The notes under the pieces were generated by a model that was not told where the DNA came from, searched no databases, and saw only the letters and a list, made by a program, of their open reading frames with translations. 64,000 nt of DNA from Macrotis lagotis. Lineage: Eukaryota; Chordata; Mammalia; Peramelemorphia; Peramelidae. Shown piece by piece: positions 11,701 to 21,125 of this stretch (its first letter is position 1; each line of letters starts with the position of its first letter). The stretch is from NCBI RefSeq assembly GCF_037893015.1, contig NC_133658.1, forward strand, positions 16,999,062 through 17,063,061, in the 5' to 3' direction. The translations under genes and the position numbers were made by a program.

Positions 11701-14605
11701 AGTGCTTTACATACAAGAGCATGCTAAGTATTCGTAATACTGCCCCTGTGACAGATGAACACATCGAGACGAAGCAGGACTGATGGCTTGGCCATGGCCA
11801 CACACATCCCTAAGGGCTGGAAGTTGAGACTCAAAGTTCTCAAAGGTCTTTCCTCTGCACCAAGGAGACTCTTGTTATGACAAGAGCACTAATGTGAATT
11901 GGCACAAGAGGTAAGAAGAATGCTGGAGAAACCCTGGACCGGGATCCAATCCTGACCATCTCTCCAGCTGGCACTAGAGAAGAGGTGGTGCCAGGATGCC
12001 AATCCAAATCAAATACTGTAATTCCCTGAGTAGGTGAATCAGTCACAATCCTCCCCCGGGTAATGGGAGCTAACACTGACAAAATCCCCGGTCTGAGCTG
12101 AGAGCTTTCTAAGTCTGTCTCTTTAGGGAGCTATGTTCTATGAGCTCATTTGAAGAGAAGGAAGCTAAGGCCAATAGTTTATGGGACTTGCCCAGGGTCC
12201 TCTGGCTGGACTAGAGCTCGGCTCTTCCCTCCTCTAGGACCAGCACTCTCTACTTCACAACCAAGCACTATTAGAAGGAGAAGAAAGCAAAGGAGGATCA
12301 AGAAACCACGATTAGGCTGATTCAAAATGAAAATGCATGAGGCTGCCATCAGTGACAATACTATAATCACATAAAAAACGGTAGTCACCAAAAAATTAGG
12401 CCAATTCTTTCTGGTAGGCAGGAAGAAAATCAGATCTGGCTTGCTGGAAGATACAGTGATCCAAAAAATGTTTTCAACAATTTGCCAACTCTTTCTAAGA
12501 GGCTGAGGTCAATGTGAACCAAAGTCTGGGGAGAGGAGTTGTGGAGGGGACTACCCTCTATTTCACATTCTATTCAATCACCCCATATTGACTCCACCGC
12601 TGCGCCTTGGGAAAGGTGCCCACTCAGAGAGCCCAAAGATCCCTGGCCTCCAGAAGGGGCTGCTGCTTAGCTAGTCAGAGCAGAGGAGGCTGATCTCCAG
12701 CACTGAGACTTCCCAGTGGAGGTGGGGCCAGAACTGGATCTTGAGGCACTGTTTACTGAGTTTGCTTTAAGAAAAACAAAACAAACCAGTCACCGACTCC
12801 TCCTAGGTCTGGAGCCTGAAAATTCTTCATTTAGGATCCAAGGACACATCTATACAAGGGGAGGTTTAGAGCAAAGCTATCTCCTGCCTCCTTGAGTGAC
12901 CCTGGTAGATCCCAAACAACACTCTGGGCCTGGGCCAAGCCAAGAATTTCAACGAACTATTAATCAGTCAAAACTTAAAAAAAAAAAACCCAAAACACAA
13001 TAACATCCTCTTATATTGGGGGGGGGGGGGGGGGCGGGCAAAATCCTAAGTCGGAAGAAGCCAAAGCCATCACCTAGTCCAGGGACGTAGATGGGCAAAA
13101 TGACCTGCTCAGGTTTCTCACAGTCAAGTCAGTGGTCCCCCCCCCCCAAGCTCTCCAGTGTAGATGTGCACCCCACAGGTGGCTCGGGAGATGTCTGGCA
13201 GCCACATCCTGCATCCAAATTGAAGCCTGACTTTTTGAGAAGTTCAGCTTCATACTTGCCAGAAGGAATAAACTCATAAAATGCTTTGGGCCAACTATTG
13301 TTTTATAACAAATGACAAAAATGTATGTCTCTTTTACCTGTCACAGTGAGAACTGCCTCTGGAACTACTCTGTCCTGATTCATGCTGGGCATCCAAAAGA
13401 ATCTTCTCCATGTCTCCATTGTGAATGGAGGATGAGGAGGGAACGTGTTCCAGTCCCCCATTTTTCCCATTTCCATTGCCATCGTTGCCATTGCTGTTGC
13501 CGTTCATCTGTAGCTCCACCCAGGAACCTGTTGAGCAAGCCAGATAACTTCGGTCATAACCACTGTAAAACAGAAATTTGCCACTCGCTGTACACAGATG
13601 TAAACATGCTGAATCCTGATAACAATCCTGGCTACCCCCAAAACAAACAAAAATACTGAAGGAGTAGTGTAGGAGAAAACTGGTCACTCTACAAATTGAT
13701 TATCACAGTAAAAAAAAAAAAAAAAAAAAACAACCCCCAAAACAAAAACCCTTGAGAAATTATCTTCATTGCTTAAATAAACAGGGAAATCAGGCCCTGT
13801 ACCTTCTTCTCCTGGTTTATAGCATCAACTCTTAAATATTCTACTTACTCTTACAGCAATACTGTACTTCAGCTGCTCAGTCTGAGACATAACAAAAACA
13901 GGCAACCACCAGAACTTCTCAAATGTTCACCACTATTGTCAAACTCAATTTAAAACAAATTCTCTATGTGGCCCAAAGTACTTAACTCAGCTACTTCAAA
14001 TAAAAGTCTAGATTGGTAAGCTTCACAAAATATTACCGGTTTTGAGATAAAAGAGACCTTTGAGATCAAGTCTAAACTTTGAGTCAAGTCCAACCAGTTT
14101 GGGAGAGAAAGAAATGAAGCTGAAGAGGTCTAGAGGCTCCCGGAGGTCACATACTGAGTTAGCAGAATTGAGACTAAACCTTGGTTCAGGTTCAGCAGCT
14201 TTCCACTCTAAAAAGTTTCCCAAGCCAGTCCAGAAACAAATTTTGGATCTCCAATAAACTCACACTAACACATACAATCTCTACTTTTTCTACACAGAAA
14301 CACACCTTGGGATTGCTTCTTCTGATCTCCTGTCCCATAGGCTCTCCCTTTTGCCTGGGTTCTTCCTAGTCTGCTCCAGTCTAACCCACCCTAGTAAAAG
14401 CCTAGGCAGCTGTATAGCTGCAGGGGGTGGGGCCAACAGGAAGATGGGGAGGGGCCTTGCCAATGAAAATATCTTCTCCATCAAGAAGGTTTCTGGACCT
14501 CAGGACTTAACTCCAGTCACCATCCACATGCAGGGAAGTTGAAAGTCTTTAGACTCAGGCAAGGCTAGTTTTAATGAATGTTATTCCACCATCCTCATAG
14601 TAGTA

Positions 14606-14664
<59 letters not shown>

Positions 14665-17600
14665 TTTTTCTACCCCTGTGCCCTCATACCAAGACAGGGA
14701 GGCAATACCACTACCTAGTCTATACCACAAAGAAACCAAAGGAAAAGGAAAAGAGATTAGGTAGAGAAATTTTTTTTTTAAGTTTTTGCAAGGCAGTGGA
14801 GTTAAGTGGCTTGCCCAAGGCCACACAGCTAGGTCATTATTAAGTGTCTGAATTCGGATTTGAACTCGGGTACTCCTGACTCCAGACCGGTGCTCTATCC
14901 ACTGTGCCACCTAGATGCCCCTGTAGAGAAATCTTTCTAGCAACCCTTTCTGTGCTAACAAAGACTGGAAATTGAGTGGATGCCCATCAACTGGGGAATA
15001 GCTGAATATGCTGCAGTATAATGTAATGGCATACAATACAAGAAATAATGAGCAGGATCATTTCAGCAAAACTGGAGAAATGATATAAACTGCCAAATGG
15101 AGTGAGTGAGCAGGACCTGAACACTGTACATAGTAACACCAATACTAAGTGATGAACAGCTATGGAGAACTTAGCTATTCTCAGCAATACAAAGGACTTG
15201 GGATGAGAAATGATATCACCTCCAAAGAAAAACCTCCTGATGTCTGGATGCAGAGCAAGCCTACTTTTTAAACTTTTATTATTTTGGGGGTTTGGGTCTT
15301 TTTTTTTTTTTTGAAACAGCAGGTCAGGGTGGAACCATTGCCCACAGGCAGGTACCTCAACCAATCCTAGGGGTGGGTGTAGGAAATTGGTAGGCACTTA
15401 TCAGGCAAATCTAGCAACACCCCCCCCCAGGCACTGCTTCCCATAGGTAGCCCAGGGGAAGGGAGATCTCCAGTATTAGAGATCTTTAAACATAATCACA
15501 ATTTCCAATCAATACACTTGTGAGGTATTTAAAAAAGGCAACTATTTCAATTCCCATTATACAAAAGAAAAAGTCAAATTCTCAGATCGGGTCTGGTGGT
15601 GTGGCCTTGGCTTTATGGAGCCTAAGTCCAATGCTCTTTCAGATCCAGAACATAATTTCATAATTCATATTTTCTTCCAGAACCTTCTGACTGTCTCAAT
15701 ATGATCTCAAAGATTTCAAATTTCTCTTAGTCACTGGTACTATGGATTTTCCAGAGGTCAATTTAAGCTCCTGGCAGGCAGGGACTGTTTATCCTCTCTC
15801 CACTTGGAGTAAGAACAAAGTGGGAAAACAGACACACCACCATGTTTTTCCTCATCACTGTGGCTGGGCAGACAAAAGCAAGACTTGGGGGAAGGTCTGT
15901 CACTTGACATAGAAAGAGATTCTAGGAATAATCCTGGGAAGGGCTATAAATCCATAGGCACAATTTATGATTTCCCAATTTCTGACATTTCCTGGAAAGT
16001 TGTAAACAGGGAGAAAGAACAAGCTCTGGGAAAACAAACAAACAACCACCACCTGTTCAGTTTTTAGAGCCAGCAGTCTTTGAACAGACTTCTAAGTCTA
16101 TACTTGACACCATTCTGTCTCTCTAGGGTCAATCCCTCACCTAGGAAATGAGAGATTATGGACTCTGATTCAGAGTTCAAAATAAAGATCAAACTGAAGC
16201 CCCTAATTCTATACAAGAGATCAAAAATATGAAGTTAAATAACTTTCTGGAGGGCCTATAAATACTAAAAGGTAAATTAAGGTTTCTGCCAGAAGGTTCT
16301 TTCTTTCCAGTCCCTCCCATATCTTGAGTATAGATCTCCGTCATCCAAATATTCATGCCATGCCACTGGCTCATTTCAATGAATTTTTGGTCTCATGTTT
16401 TAATTATAAGAAAAAAAAAGCCAGAAACAGCAAAAGAAAAGCAGAAATTCTTATCCTTCAGTGGAACTATACTTACAAATGACATCCCTCCCCCTTATGT
16501 AATATTCAGATCAGCTACTATGTCCTAAACTACATTTAAGAAACTGCAAATTAACATCTAGAAAACTGGCAAATAGAGAAGCTAATTCATACAATGATTT
16601 TCTTTTTAAATCATTGGGCAGAGTTTCTTTGAGGGTCATGGTGTTTGGCTTCATTTGTTATTCAGTGAACTCAAGGTTTGCTTCTCAACAGCAATGATTC
16701 AATTGCACCCCAGAAGAGGAGAATTTGGCTTTAGCAGGAGAGACAGAGATGGCCTTCCCCATCCACCTCAGGATGTTTAAATATTGAGCAGAAAAGATAA
16801 AAGACTCAATCTCACCTAGAGAAACAAGGCAAAGCAATGTCTAAAGAATCTAGACAAGGACACTGAAAGGGAGGGGAAAGGAGGAAGGAAGGAACCTAAA
16901 AAGTGAACTTTATGCAATGAATAATTTTCCATAAACAGTTTTTGCTCAACCGAGGACTTTATTAAAATAAAAAATATGATTAAATCATCAACTGCTCTTC
17001 TTTTTTGAGGAATGGTCTTCTATGTATGTAAAAGAAAGTGGTTTTTGCCTTTTCTGCAGTAACAACATTTTCCAGTGTAAGCCTCTGGGAGTGGCTGAGT
17101 TGGCATCTAAGTAGACAAGCTAGCTACGTTCAGAACTGCACGTTTTCAGTTGAATGCCACAGACATGGCCAGCTAAGGACATTCACAATTATGACTCCAT
17201 GCACTATGAGGCTTTGTCTCCATCCCAGTTAACACTAACCAGCTCTGCAATTTGGGGGGGAGGGGTGGAAGAGGGGTCAGAGAAGGCAGGGAGACTAGTA
17301 AATAAATAGTTCTTTTCCTTCTCCCATCAAGAAGACTGGAATCTTTTCCTTGGAAACTGTTCAATTCCTTTCTAAAACCAAGAGTGCTCCCTCAACCTGC
17401 CAGGTGGGACTTCCTATTTTAGCAATAAATATGGTTCAGGAGTACTGTGAGGGGCTGTATCTCAAGGCTTCCTTTGAAAACCACTGAGGCTCTGCACAGT
17501 ACTGGGACAGAGCAATAAGAGCTCACGGTCCCATAGCACATCAACGATTGACAAAGCTCACCCCACTCTCCAACCTTGTCCAATAGAAAGCCAAGTTAAT

Positions 17601-20557
17601 ATCCCCATTTCAGAGATGAAGAAACAGATGATCCAGGCAGTTGTGCTTTACCCCCATCACACACAGGAAGTACTGGATGCCAGTGGCTCCACCAGGTCTT
17701 GCTTCCATTCTAAACCCTAACCCCAAGCTCTTTCCCCACTAACACCTTAGAGCCTCTTCCGAAATGAGCTGTCACCGAAGCAAAATTTTCTGCACTATGG
17801 TGGCCACTCTACAATGTGCTGCCCCTCCAATGTCCACAAATGCCTTGGTGCTCTCTGCTTAATGGCTGAATGAAGCATTGATTCCTCTGGATCACCCCTA
17901 AATCAGGAAATTCAATGAACTGGGGTTTTGTAACATGGGATCACCTCCATTAAGGACCCAAGTTTGCTAGGATTTTGAGTCTACAAGAGAAAATCTCTGG
18001 TCTGAAGACCAGGCTAATGGAGATGCTCATCAAGCAGGTGGGTCAACAGTTGATCAATGCCTTTTTGTCCAGAATACTCAGGAACTGTCTACACCATCGC
18101 AGAGGAGACAAGGCCCTACCTACATCATGACAGGAACCAACCCAAGCTCAGCCCCTAGAGATTTTCAAGTATGGGATAATACTAGCTATTATTCACACAT
18201 TACTGAGAAATCTGAAAGGGAATGCACCAATAACAGCCAGTCAGGTGGGGGCTACATTCCCAATTCCTAATCTGGTATAGCTTCCAGCAGTCTGAACATG
18301 AGGTCACACACCTCTGCAATGCAATGAAGTTTCACCTTACCCCAGTTATATACAAACAAGTTAACTGGAACTGTAGCATTGTTTAATGTCTGACTGAAAT
18401 ATGGAAAGGACATGTGCTTGAAGAAAACATTAAGGATAAATATAATCATTTCATTTTAATTGTTAAATTCAGGAGAAATAAAAGGGTGGGAGGGATTCAA
18501 AATCAACTATTAAAATTCCTTTTTCTTCTTTAGAATCAGAATAGGAAATTTTATTTGTACATTAAGCAATGATCTAGGGGAGAGACATCCCCGACGGCCT
18601 CACAAGACATCTAATCTCTTCCCCTCCGCTGTTCTAACATTCTCTAGCTGGATGCTGCTTGCCACCATCAACTGAGATCTCAGTCCAAAGAAGGCTATTT
18701 TGTGGGAGACCAGAGGACATGCCTGAGATGTCTGTGAACATTGACAGTTCTACTACTGATTAGTATAAAGTGCTAGAAAGATGTAAGGTATCCTGCTTGT
18801 CACCAAAGGGTCCCAGGTTGCCCTCAGGGAAGGCTCTACCTCCAGGTCCTTAGGAAACACTTTCCAGGAAAGGAAGAGCTCTGGCTGAAGACATACTTCC
18901 CCCACCCACCCACCCCAAACAGGCTCTAAGGTCTAGTATAGGATCCTTAACTCATCTGCTTTGGTGGATTAGATGACTAGGGGGACTAAATAAATATTTG
19001 TTTACTCAGAACTAAAAAAAAAATCACTTGCAGAATCAATAGTCATTTGGTTTTTTTTTCAACTCCGGGCTGAGGGAGCTGGGCAAGGAACTCAATTTCC
19101 CAGAGTGAGAAGTAGGAGGGGAGTAATTAAAAACATTATCTAGATCTCTTTTCAATCACTTTTCAAAGGTTCCTCCCTTCCATTTCCTACAATATGGCTT
19201 TCTGGCTAGCAGCACTCCCCTATCTCTAGTAAAGCTGGCTTCCCTTCCAGCAGGGTGAGGAGGGCCAGAGTGACCCTAAGCGGGCTCATGACTGGCCAGC
19301 GCCGTTCACAACTCCTTGAGACTGGCATAAAGGCCAACCATCGTTCACTGAATCTGGCCCCGTGTTCTCTGGCCTGCGGTCAAAGGGGAGTGACTATCTT
19401 ACTTCGTTTTGTGAAGCAATGTTGTAATGAGTTTCCTTTTCAAGGCAAATCGAAAAATGATTTTGTTATGAAGGACAAAACAGAACAAAAACTTTTAAGA
19501 GAAAATGTTAGCATTTCCCTTCAGATTATGGCCGAACTCAAAGGTAATAAGCAACAGATTCCTCTGGTTCTAGAGAAAAAGAGCGGACAAGTAGAGGGCA
19601 AGAGATAAAGTCCTGCCTGGCGTCAGATTCGGTCATTTTTCTCATTTCTGATCCAAATGGGTCTCTGCTCTCATGGTCTTCAAGTGGTGTGGGGGGGGCA
19701 CTGAGGAATCATTGTGATGGGGCCCCCCAAGGCATGAGGGCGTCTGTGGCATCCTCACTGGGTCCCTCGGGCACTGCGGCCGCCGGGCCGGCCGGGCCCC
19801 TCTGTGGCTCGCTGCTGCAGGAGGGGAAACTGAGGCAAGGGGTGGAGTGACGGGGGGGGGGGGGCTGCAAAATCGTTCTGATAAGGGACTGTGCCACGCA
19901 CAGGGGCTTCGGCTGTGGTCCCGCGCACGCGCAGCCTCGGGGCTGAGCAGCCCCCCGAGTCCGGGGCAGTCCGGGGCCCCCCGAGTCCAGGGCAGCCCGC
20001 GAGGCCGGGGCAGGCCCCCCCGAGTCCGGGGCACCCCCCCCGCGAGGCCGCGGCCAAGGCGGGGCTGAAGCCGCACCCCCCCCCCCCGGCCCCCCCCCCC
20101 CCCCCCCCGGGCCCCGCCCCCCCGCCCTCCGCGCAGCGTCCAGGCTCAGTCACGTGAGGCCACGGCCACGGCCCGCGGGGGGGCATTCTGGAGGGAGGCG
20201 CCCCCCCCCGCCGGGCCCCCGGGCGCAGCCACAGGTGCGGAGCCCCAGGAGTGTCCGGGCCGGGCCTTGGGGTGCCCCCCGCCCCGCCCCGGCGCCCCCC
20301 GGGCCCCGGGCCCGCTCCCGGGCCGGAAGGGGCGGGCGGGCGGCTGCCACGGGCCGGCGCGGCCGTCCGTCGGGCCCGGAGCTCCGGCCGCGGGCCAATG
20401 GGCGCGCGCGGCGGCGGCGCGCTCCCACCCCCGCCGGGCCCCTCCGCCCATCCCCCCGGCACTCACTGTTGAGGCCCGCGGGCGGGGCCGGCGGCGGCTC
20501 GCCCTCGTTGTTGTTGTTGTTGTTGGGCGGCGGCGGCTCCACCAGCGGGGACGACAT
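5692..20557 (-). CDS. BNIP3L: BNIP3L/NIX, mitophagy receptor (complete, six exons)
   Basis: The CDS is join(5692-5740, 7077-7226, 7387-7490, 10562-10634, 13338-13527, 20467-20557) on the minus strand: 657 nt, 218 residues plus TGA. Human NIX has 219. All introns are GT-AG and all phases fit. By family knowledge the protein sits in the mitochondrial outer membrane by its C-terminal tail and recruits ATG8/LC3 proteins for mitophagy, for example in reticulocyte maturation and hypoxia. Visible features: the LIR WVEL at residues 33-36, preceded by two serines; the mitophagy-essential segment [10 protein letters not shown] at about 71-80; an acidic, Trp-containing region with VDWVSDWSS at about 137-145; a transmembrane helix at about 187-207 with the SHxxxAxxxGxxxG dimerisation pattern (S195, H196, A199, G203, G207); and the tail [11 protein letters not shown]. 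The start ATG has A at -3 and matches the family N-terminus MSS-LVEPPPP. Three residues are missing in the N-terminal Asn/acidic stretch and two are gained in the Asn-Gly stretch, compared with human as I recall it. Confidence 0.97.
6045..6233 (-). mobile_element. MAR1-like SINE in BNIP3L intron 5
   Basis: Well preserved core: GACCCCATTGGGGTTTTCTT, GGCAAAGATAATGAAATGG, GATGAGGAAACTGAGGCAAA and TGGAACTCAGGTCTAG. Confidence 0.85.
6573..6640 (-). mobile_element. Truncated WSINE1-like SINE
   Basis: Only the 3' part remains: T-rich tail, GGCAAGGCAAAGGGGTCAAG, TGACTTGCCCAAGGTCACAC. The tRNA-related head is missing. Confidence 0.65.
7077..7226 (-). CDS. BNIP3L: BNIP3L exon 5 (residues 153-202, most of the TM helix)
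   Basis: The exon encodes [40 protein letters not shown], then [10 protein letters not shown]. Basic juxtamembrane residues precede the hydrophobic helix. Human has SLFLSHV where this copy has SLFISHV. The donor is CTAGG|GTGAGT. The upstream intron (7227-7386) is only 160 bp. Confidence 0.96.
7387..7490 (-). CDS. BNIP3L: BNIP3L exon 4 (residues 119-152, acidic/BH3-like region)
   Basis: The exon encodes [20 protein letters not shown] followed by [14 protein letters not shown]. This is the region usually described as BH3-like in BNIP3-family proteins. It differs from human at EEEVV>EEEAA, LKKSA>LQKSV. The donor is CAA|GTGAGT, splitting Lys153. Confidence 0.96.
8488..8652 (+). mobile_element. 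WSINE1-like SINE in BNIP3L intron 3
   Basis: Head GTGGCACAGTGGATAGAGCG, CCCTGGAGTCAGGAGGACCT, A-rich tail. Flanked by imperfect duplications ATCCATCTCTTA and ATTCATCCCTTA. Confidence 0.9.
9370..9490 (-). mobile_element. MIR-type ancient SINE
   Basis: Reverse-orientation MIR core: CTCATTTTACAGGAGGAAGT, GAGGCCCAGGGAAA, ACTTGCCCAAGGTCACACAG. Confidence 0.65.
10245..10330 (-). mobile_element. SINE fragment
   Basis: Retains GACTTGAACCCAGG and the head complement TCTATCCACTGGGCCAC. Too short to assign to a family. Confidence 0.5.
10562..10634 (-). CDS. BNIP3L: BNIP3L exon 3 (residues 94-118)
   Basis: The exon encodes [20 protein letters not shown] then DHSSQ. The acceptor is CCCCCTCAG|C and the donor TCTCAG|GTACCT. 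The exon ends on a codon boundary. Human has E where this copy has D in the DVDMH segment. Confidence 0.97.
11650..11850 (-). mobile_element. MIR-type SINE, degraded
   Basis: Contains AAAGTGCTTTACATAC, GACAGATGAACACATCGAGA and CTTGGCCATGGCCACACA in MIR reverse order. Confidence 0.5.
12130..12250 (-). mobile_element. MIR-type SINE, degraded
   Basis: Contains GAAGGAAGCTAAGGCCAAT, GGGACTTGCCCAGGGTCC and TAGGACCAGCACTCT, a reverse MIR pattern. Confidence 0.45.
13338..13527 (-). CDS. BNIP3L: BNIP3L exon 2 (residues 31-93, LIR and mitophagy segment)
   Basis: The acceptor is CAACAG|G and the donor GACAG|GTAAAA. The exon encodes [10 protein letters not shown] with the LC3-interacting WVEL, an Asn-Gly-rich linker, then [20 protein letters not shown] and [18 protein letters not shown]. 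This is the most diagnostic NIX segment. The linker is two residues longer than in human. Confidence 0.97.
14045..14215 (-). mobile_element. MIR-type SINE, degraded
   Basis: Contains GAGACCTTTGAGATCAAGTC, GAAATGAAGCTGAAGAGG, GGAGGTCACATACTGAGTTA and TTTCCACTCT in a reverse MIR arrangement. Confidence 0.4.
14608..14661. repeat. (TA)n microsatellite
   Basis: About 27 uninterrupted TA units in BNIP3L intron 1. Confidence 0.95.
14771..14922 (-). mobile_element. WSINE1-like SINE in BNIP3L intron 1
   Basis: Near full length in reverse. Flanked by exact GTAGAGAAAT duplications at 14761-14770 and 14923-14932. Confidence 0.92.
14955..15320 (+). mobile_element. LINE-1 3'-end fragment (marsupial type)
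   Basis: Starts GATGCCCATCAACTGGGGAA, then AATAATGAGCAGGATCATTT, GAACACTGTACATAGTAACA, TTCTCAGCAATACAAAGGAC and CTGGATGCAGAGCAAGCCTA, matching the marsupial L1 3' region as I recall it. Confidence 0.7.
17580..17720 (-). mobile_element. MIR-type SINE, degraded
   Basis: CCCCATTTCAGAGATGAAGA followed by AAACAGATGATCC and a CATCACACACAGGAAG stretch. Confidence 0.45.
20149..20158 (+). promoter_or_regulatory. CLEAR/E-box-like site in BNIP3L intron 1
   Basis: GTCACGTGAG matches nine of ten bases of the TFEB/CLEAR palindrome GTCACGTGAC and contains the HIF core. It lies about 310 bp inside intron 1, within the CpG island. Confidence 0.4.
20467..20557 (-). CDS. BNIP3L: BNIP3L coding exon 1 (residues 1-30 and first base of 31)
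   Basis: The exon encodes [11 protein letters not shown], a run of six Asn, EGE, then a Pro-rich stretch ending AGLN. The six AAC codons form a microsatellite inside the coding sequence. The donor is A|GTGAGT at 20466-20461. The reading frame stays open far upstream into the island, but only this ATG has the conserved N-terminus and a purine at -3. Confidence 0.95.
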
Positions 20558-20594
20558 GGTCGGGCGGCCCGGGCGGCGCGGCGGGAGCTGGGGA

Positions 20595-20624
20595 GGCGGC
20601 GGCGGCGGCGGCGGCGGCGGCGGC
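20595..20624. repeat. (GGC)10 in the BNIP3L 5'UTR
   Basis: Ten perfect GGC units on the plus strand (GCC in the mRNA), about 38 nt upstream of the ATG. A short (CGGCTC)-like stretch follows. Confidence 0.85.
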
Positions 20625-20686
20625 TCGGGCTCCGGCTCCGGCTCTCGGGCGGCAGCACAACAAGCCCAGGCCCCCGCCCCCTCGGC

Positions 20687-20698
20687 TGCGCAGGCGCA
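20687..20698. promoter_or_regulatory. NRF1-type site, TGCGCAGGCGCA
   Basis: A near-palindromic match to the NRF1 consensus about 130 bp upstream of the ATG. NRF1 commonly controls nuclear genes for mitochondrial proteins. Two more lie at 19922-19933 and 21160-21171. Confidence 0.5.
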
Positions 20699-20715
20699 GC
20701 CCCCACCCCGGGCCG

Positions 20716-20723
20716 TGACGTCA
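20716..20723. promoter_or_regulatory. Full palindromic CRE, TGACGTCA
   Basis: An exact CREB/ATF consensus about 160 bp upstream of the start codon, between the E-box and the NRF1-like site. Confidence 0.55.
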
Positions 20724-20737
20724 GGGCCCGCCCCGAG

Positions 20738-20743
20738 CACGTG
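20738..20743 (-). promoter_or_regulatory. E-box/HRE CACGTG upstream of BNIP3L
   Basis: Minus-strand context GGTCACGTGCTC, about 180 bp upstream of the ATG. It contains the HIF core ACGTG and most of the TFEB/CLEAR palindrome. BNIP3L is a known HIF target; use of this particular site is inferred. Confidence 0.55.
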
Positions 20744-20820
20744 ACCACAACACTGCCCGCCGGCCATGTGATAGGAGCGGGCGCGCACGGAGGCGCCGAG
20801 GCCCCGCCCCGCGCTCCGGC

Positions 20821-20880
20821 CCCGCCCCCCGCGCGCCGGCCCCGCCCCCCGCGCGCCGGCCCCGCCCCGCGCCGCCCCGC
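20821..20880. repeat. GC-box tandem repeat, 20-bp units
   Basis: Two exact copies of a 20-bp unit (20821-20840 and 20841-20860) plus a partial third. Each contains an SP1-type CCCCGCCCC core, upstream of BNIP3L. Confidence 0.8.
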
Positions 20881-20980
20881 CCCGGGGAATCGGGGCTCCG
20901 AGGACCCGAATGCGAGGCCCGCCGCAGCTCCGGAGGGGCCCCGGGGGGAGGGTCCGGGGGTCCGGGGCGGCCGAGGGCCA

Positions 20981-21125
20981 CGCTGCCCCCGGCTCCCCCG
21001 CTGCCCCCGGCTCCCCCGCTGCCCCCCGGCTCCCCCGCTGCCCCCGGCCGTCCCGGGCCCCCGCTGCCCCCCCGGCCGTCCCGGGCCCCCGTTGCCCCCC
21101 GCTGCCCCCGGCCGTCCCGGGCCCG
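20981..21125. repeat. GC minisatellite (CTGCCCCCGGC-type units)
   Basis: Irregular tandem units of about 16-30 bp alternating CTGCCCCCGG with CTCCCC or CCGTCCCGGG, at the upstream edge of the BNIP3L island. Confidence 0.75.

Larger units (their letters stand above)
10635..13337 (-). other. BNIP3L intron 2
   Basis: A 2.7-kb intron with two degraded MIRs (11650-11850, 12130-12250), an A-run near 12977-12988, a 16-bp poly-G run near 13019-13034 and a poly-C run near 13138-13147. No other gene seen. Confidence 0.75.
13528..20466 (-). other. BNIP3L intron 1
   Basis: A 6.9-kb intron. It has a poly-A run (13711-13730), a MIR remnant (14045-14215), a TA microsatellite, a SINE, a LINE-1 3' fragment and another MIR remnant (17580-17720). 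From 15400 to 17580 and from 17720 to 19740 I recognise nothing. From 19740 it is the CpG island. Confidence 0.75.

Noticed and set aside
19255-19608. A 117-codon plus-strand open frame
   Set aside because: No recognisable domain or splice context; it lies in BNIP3L intron 1 and reads as chance.
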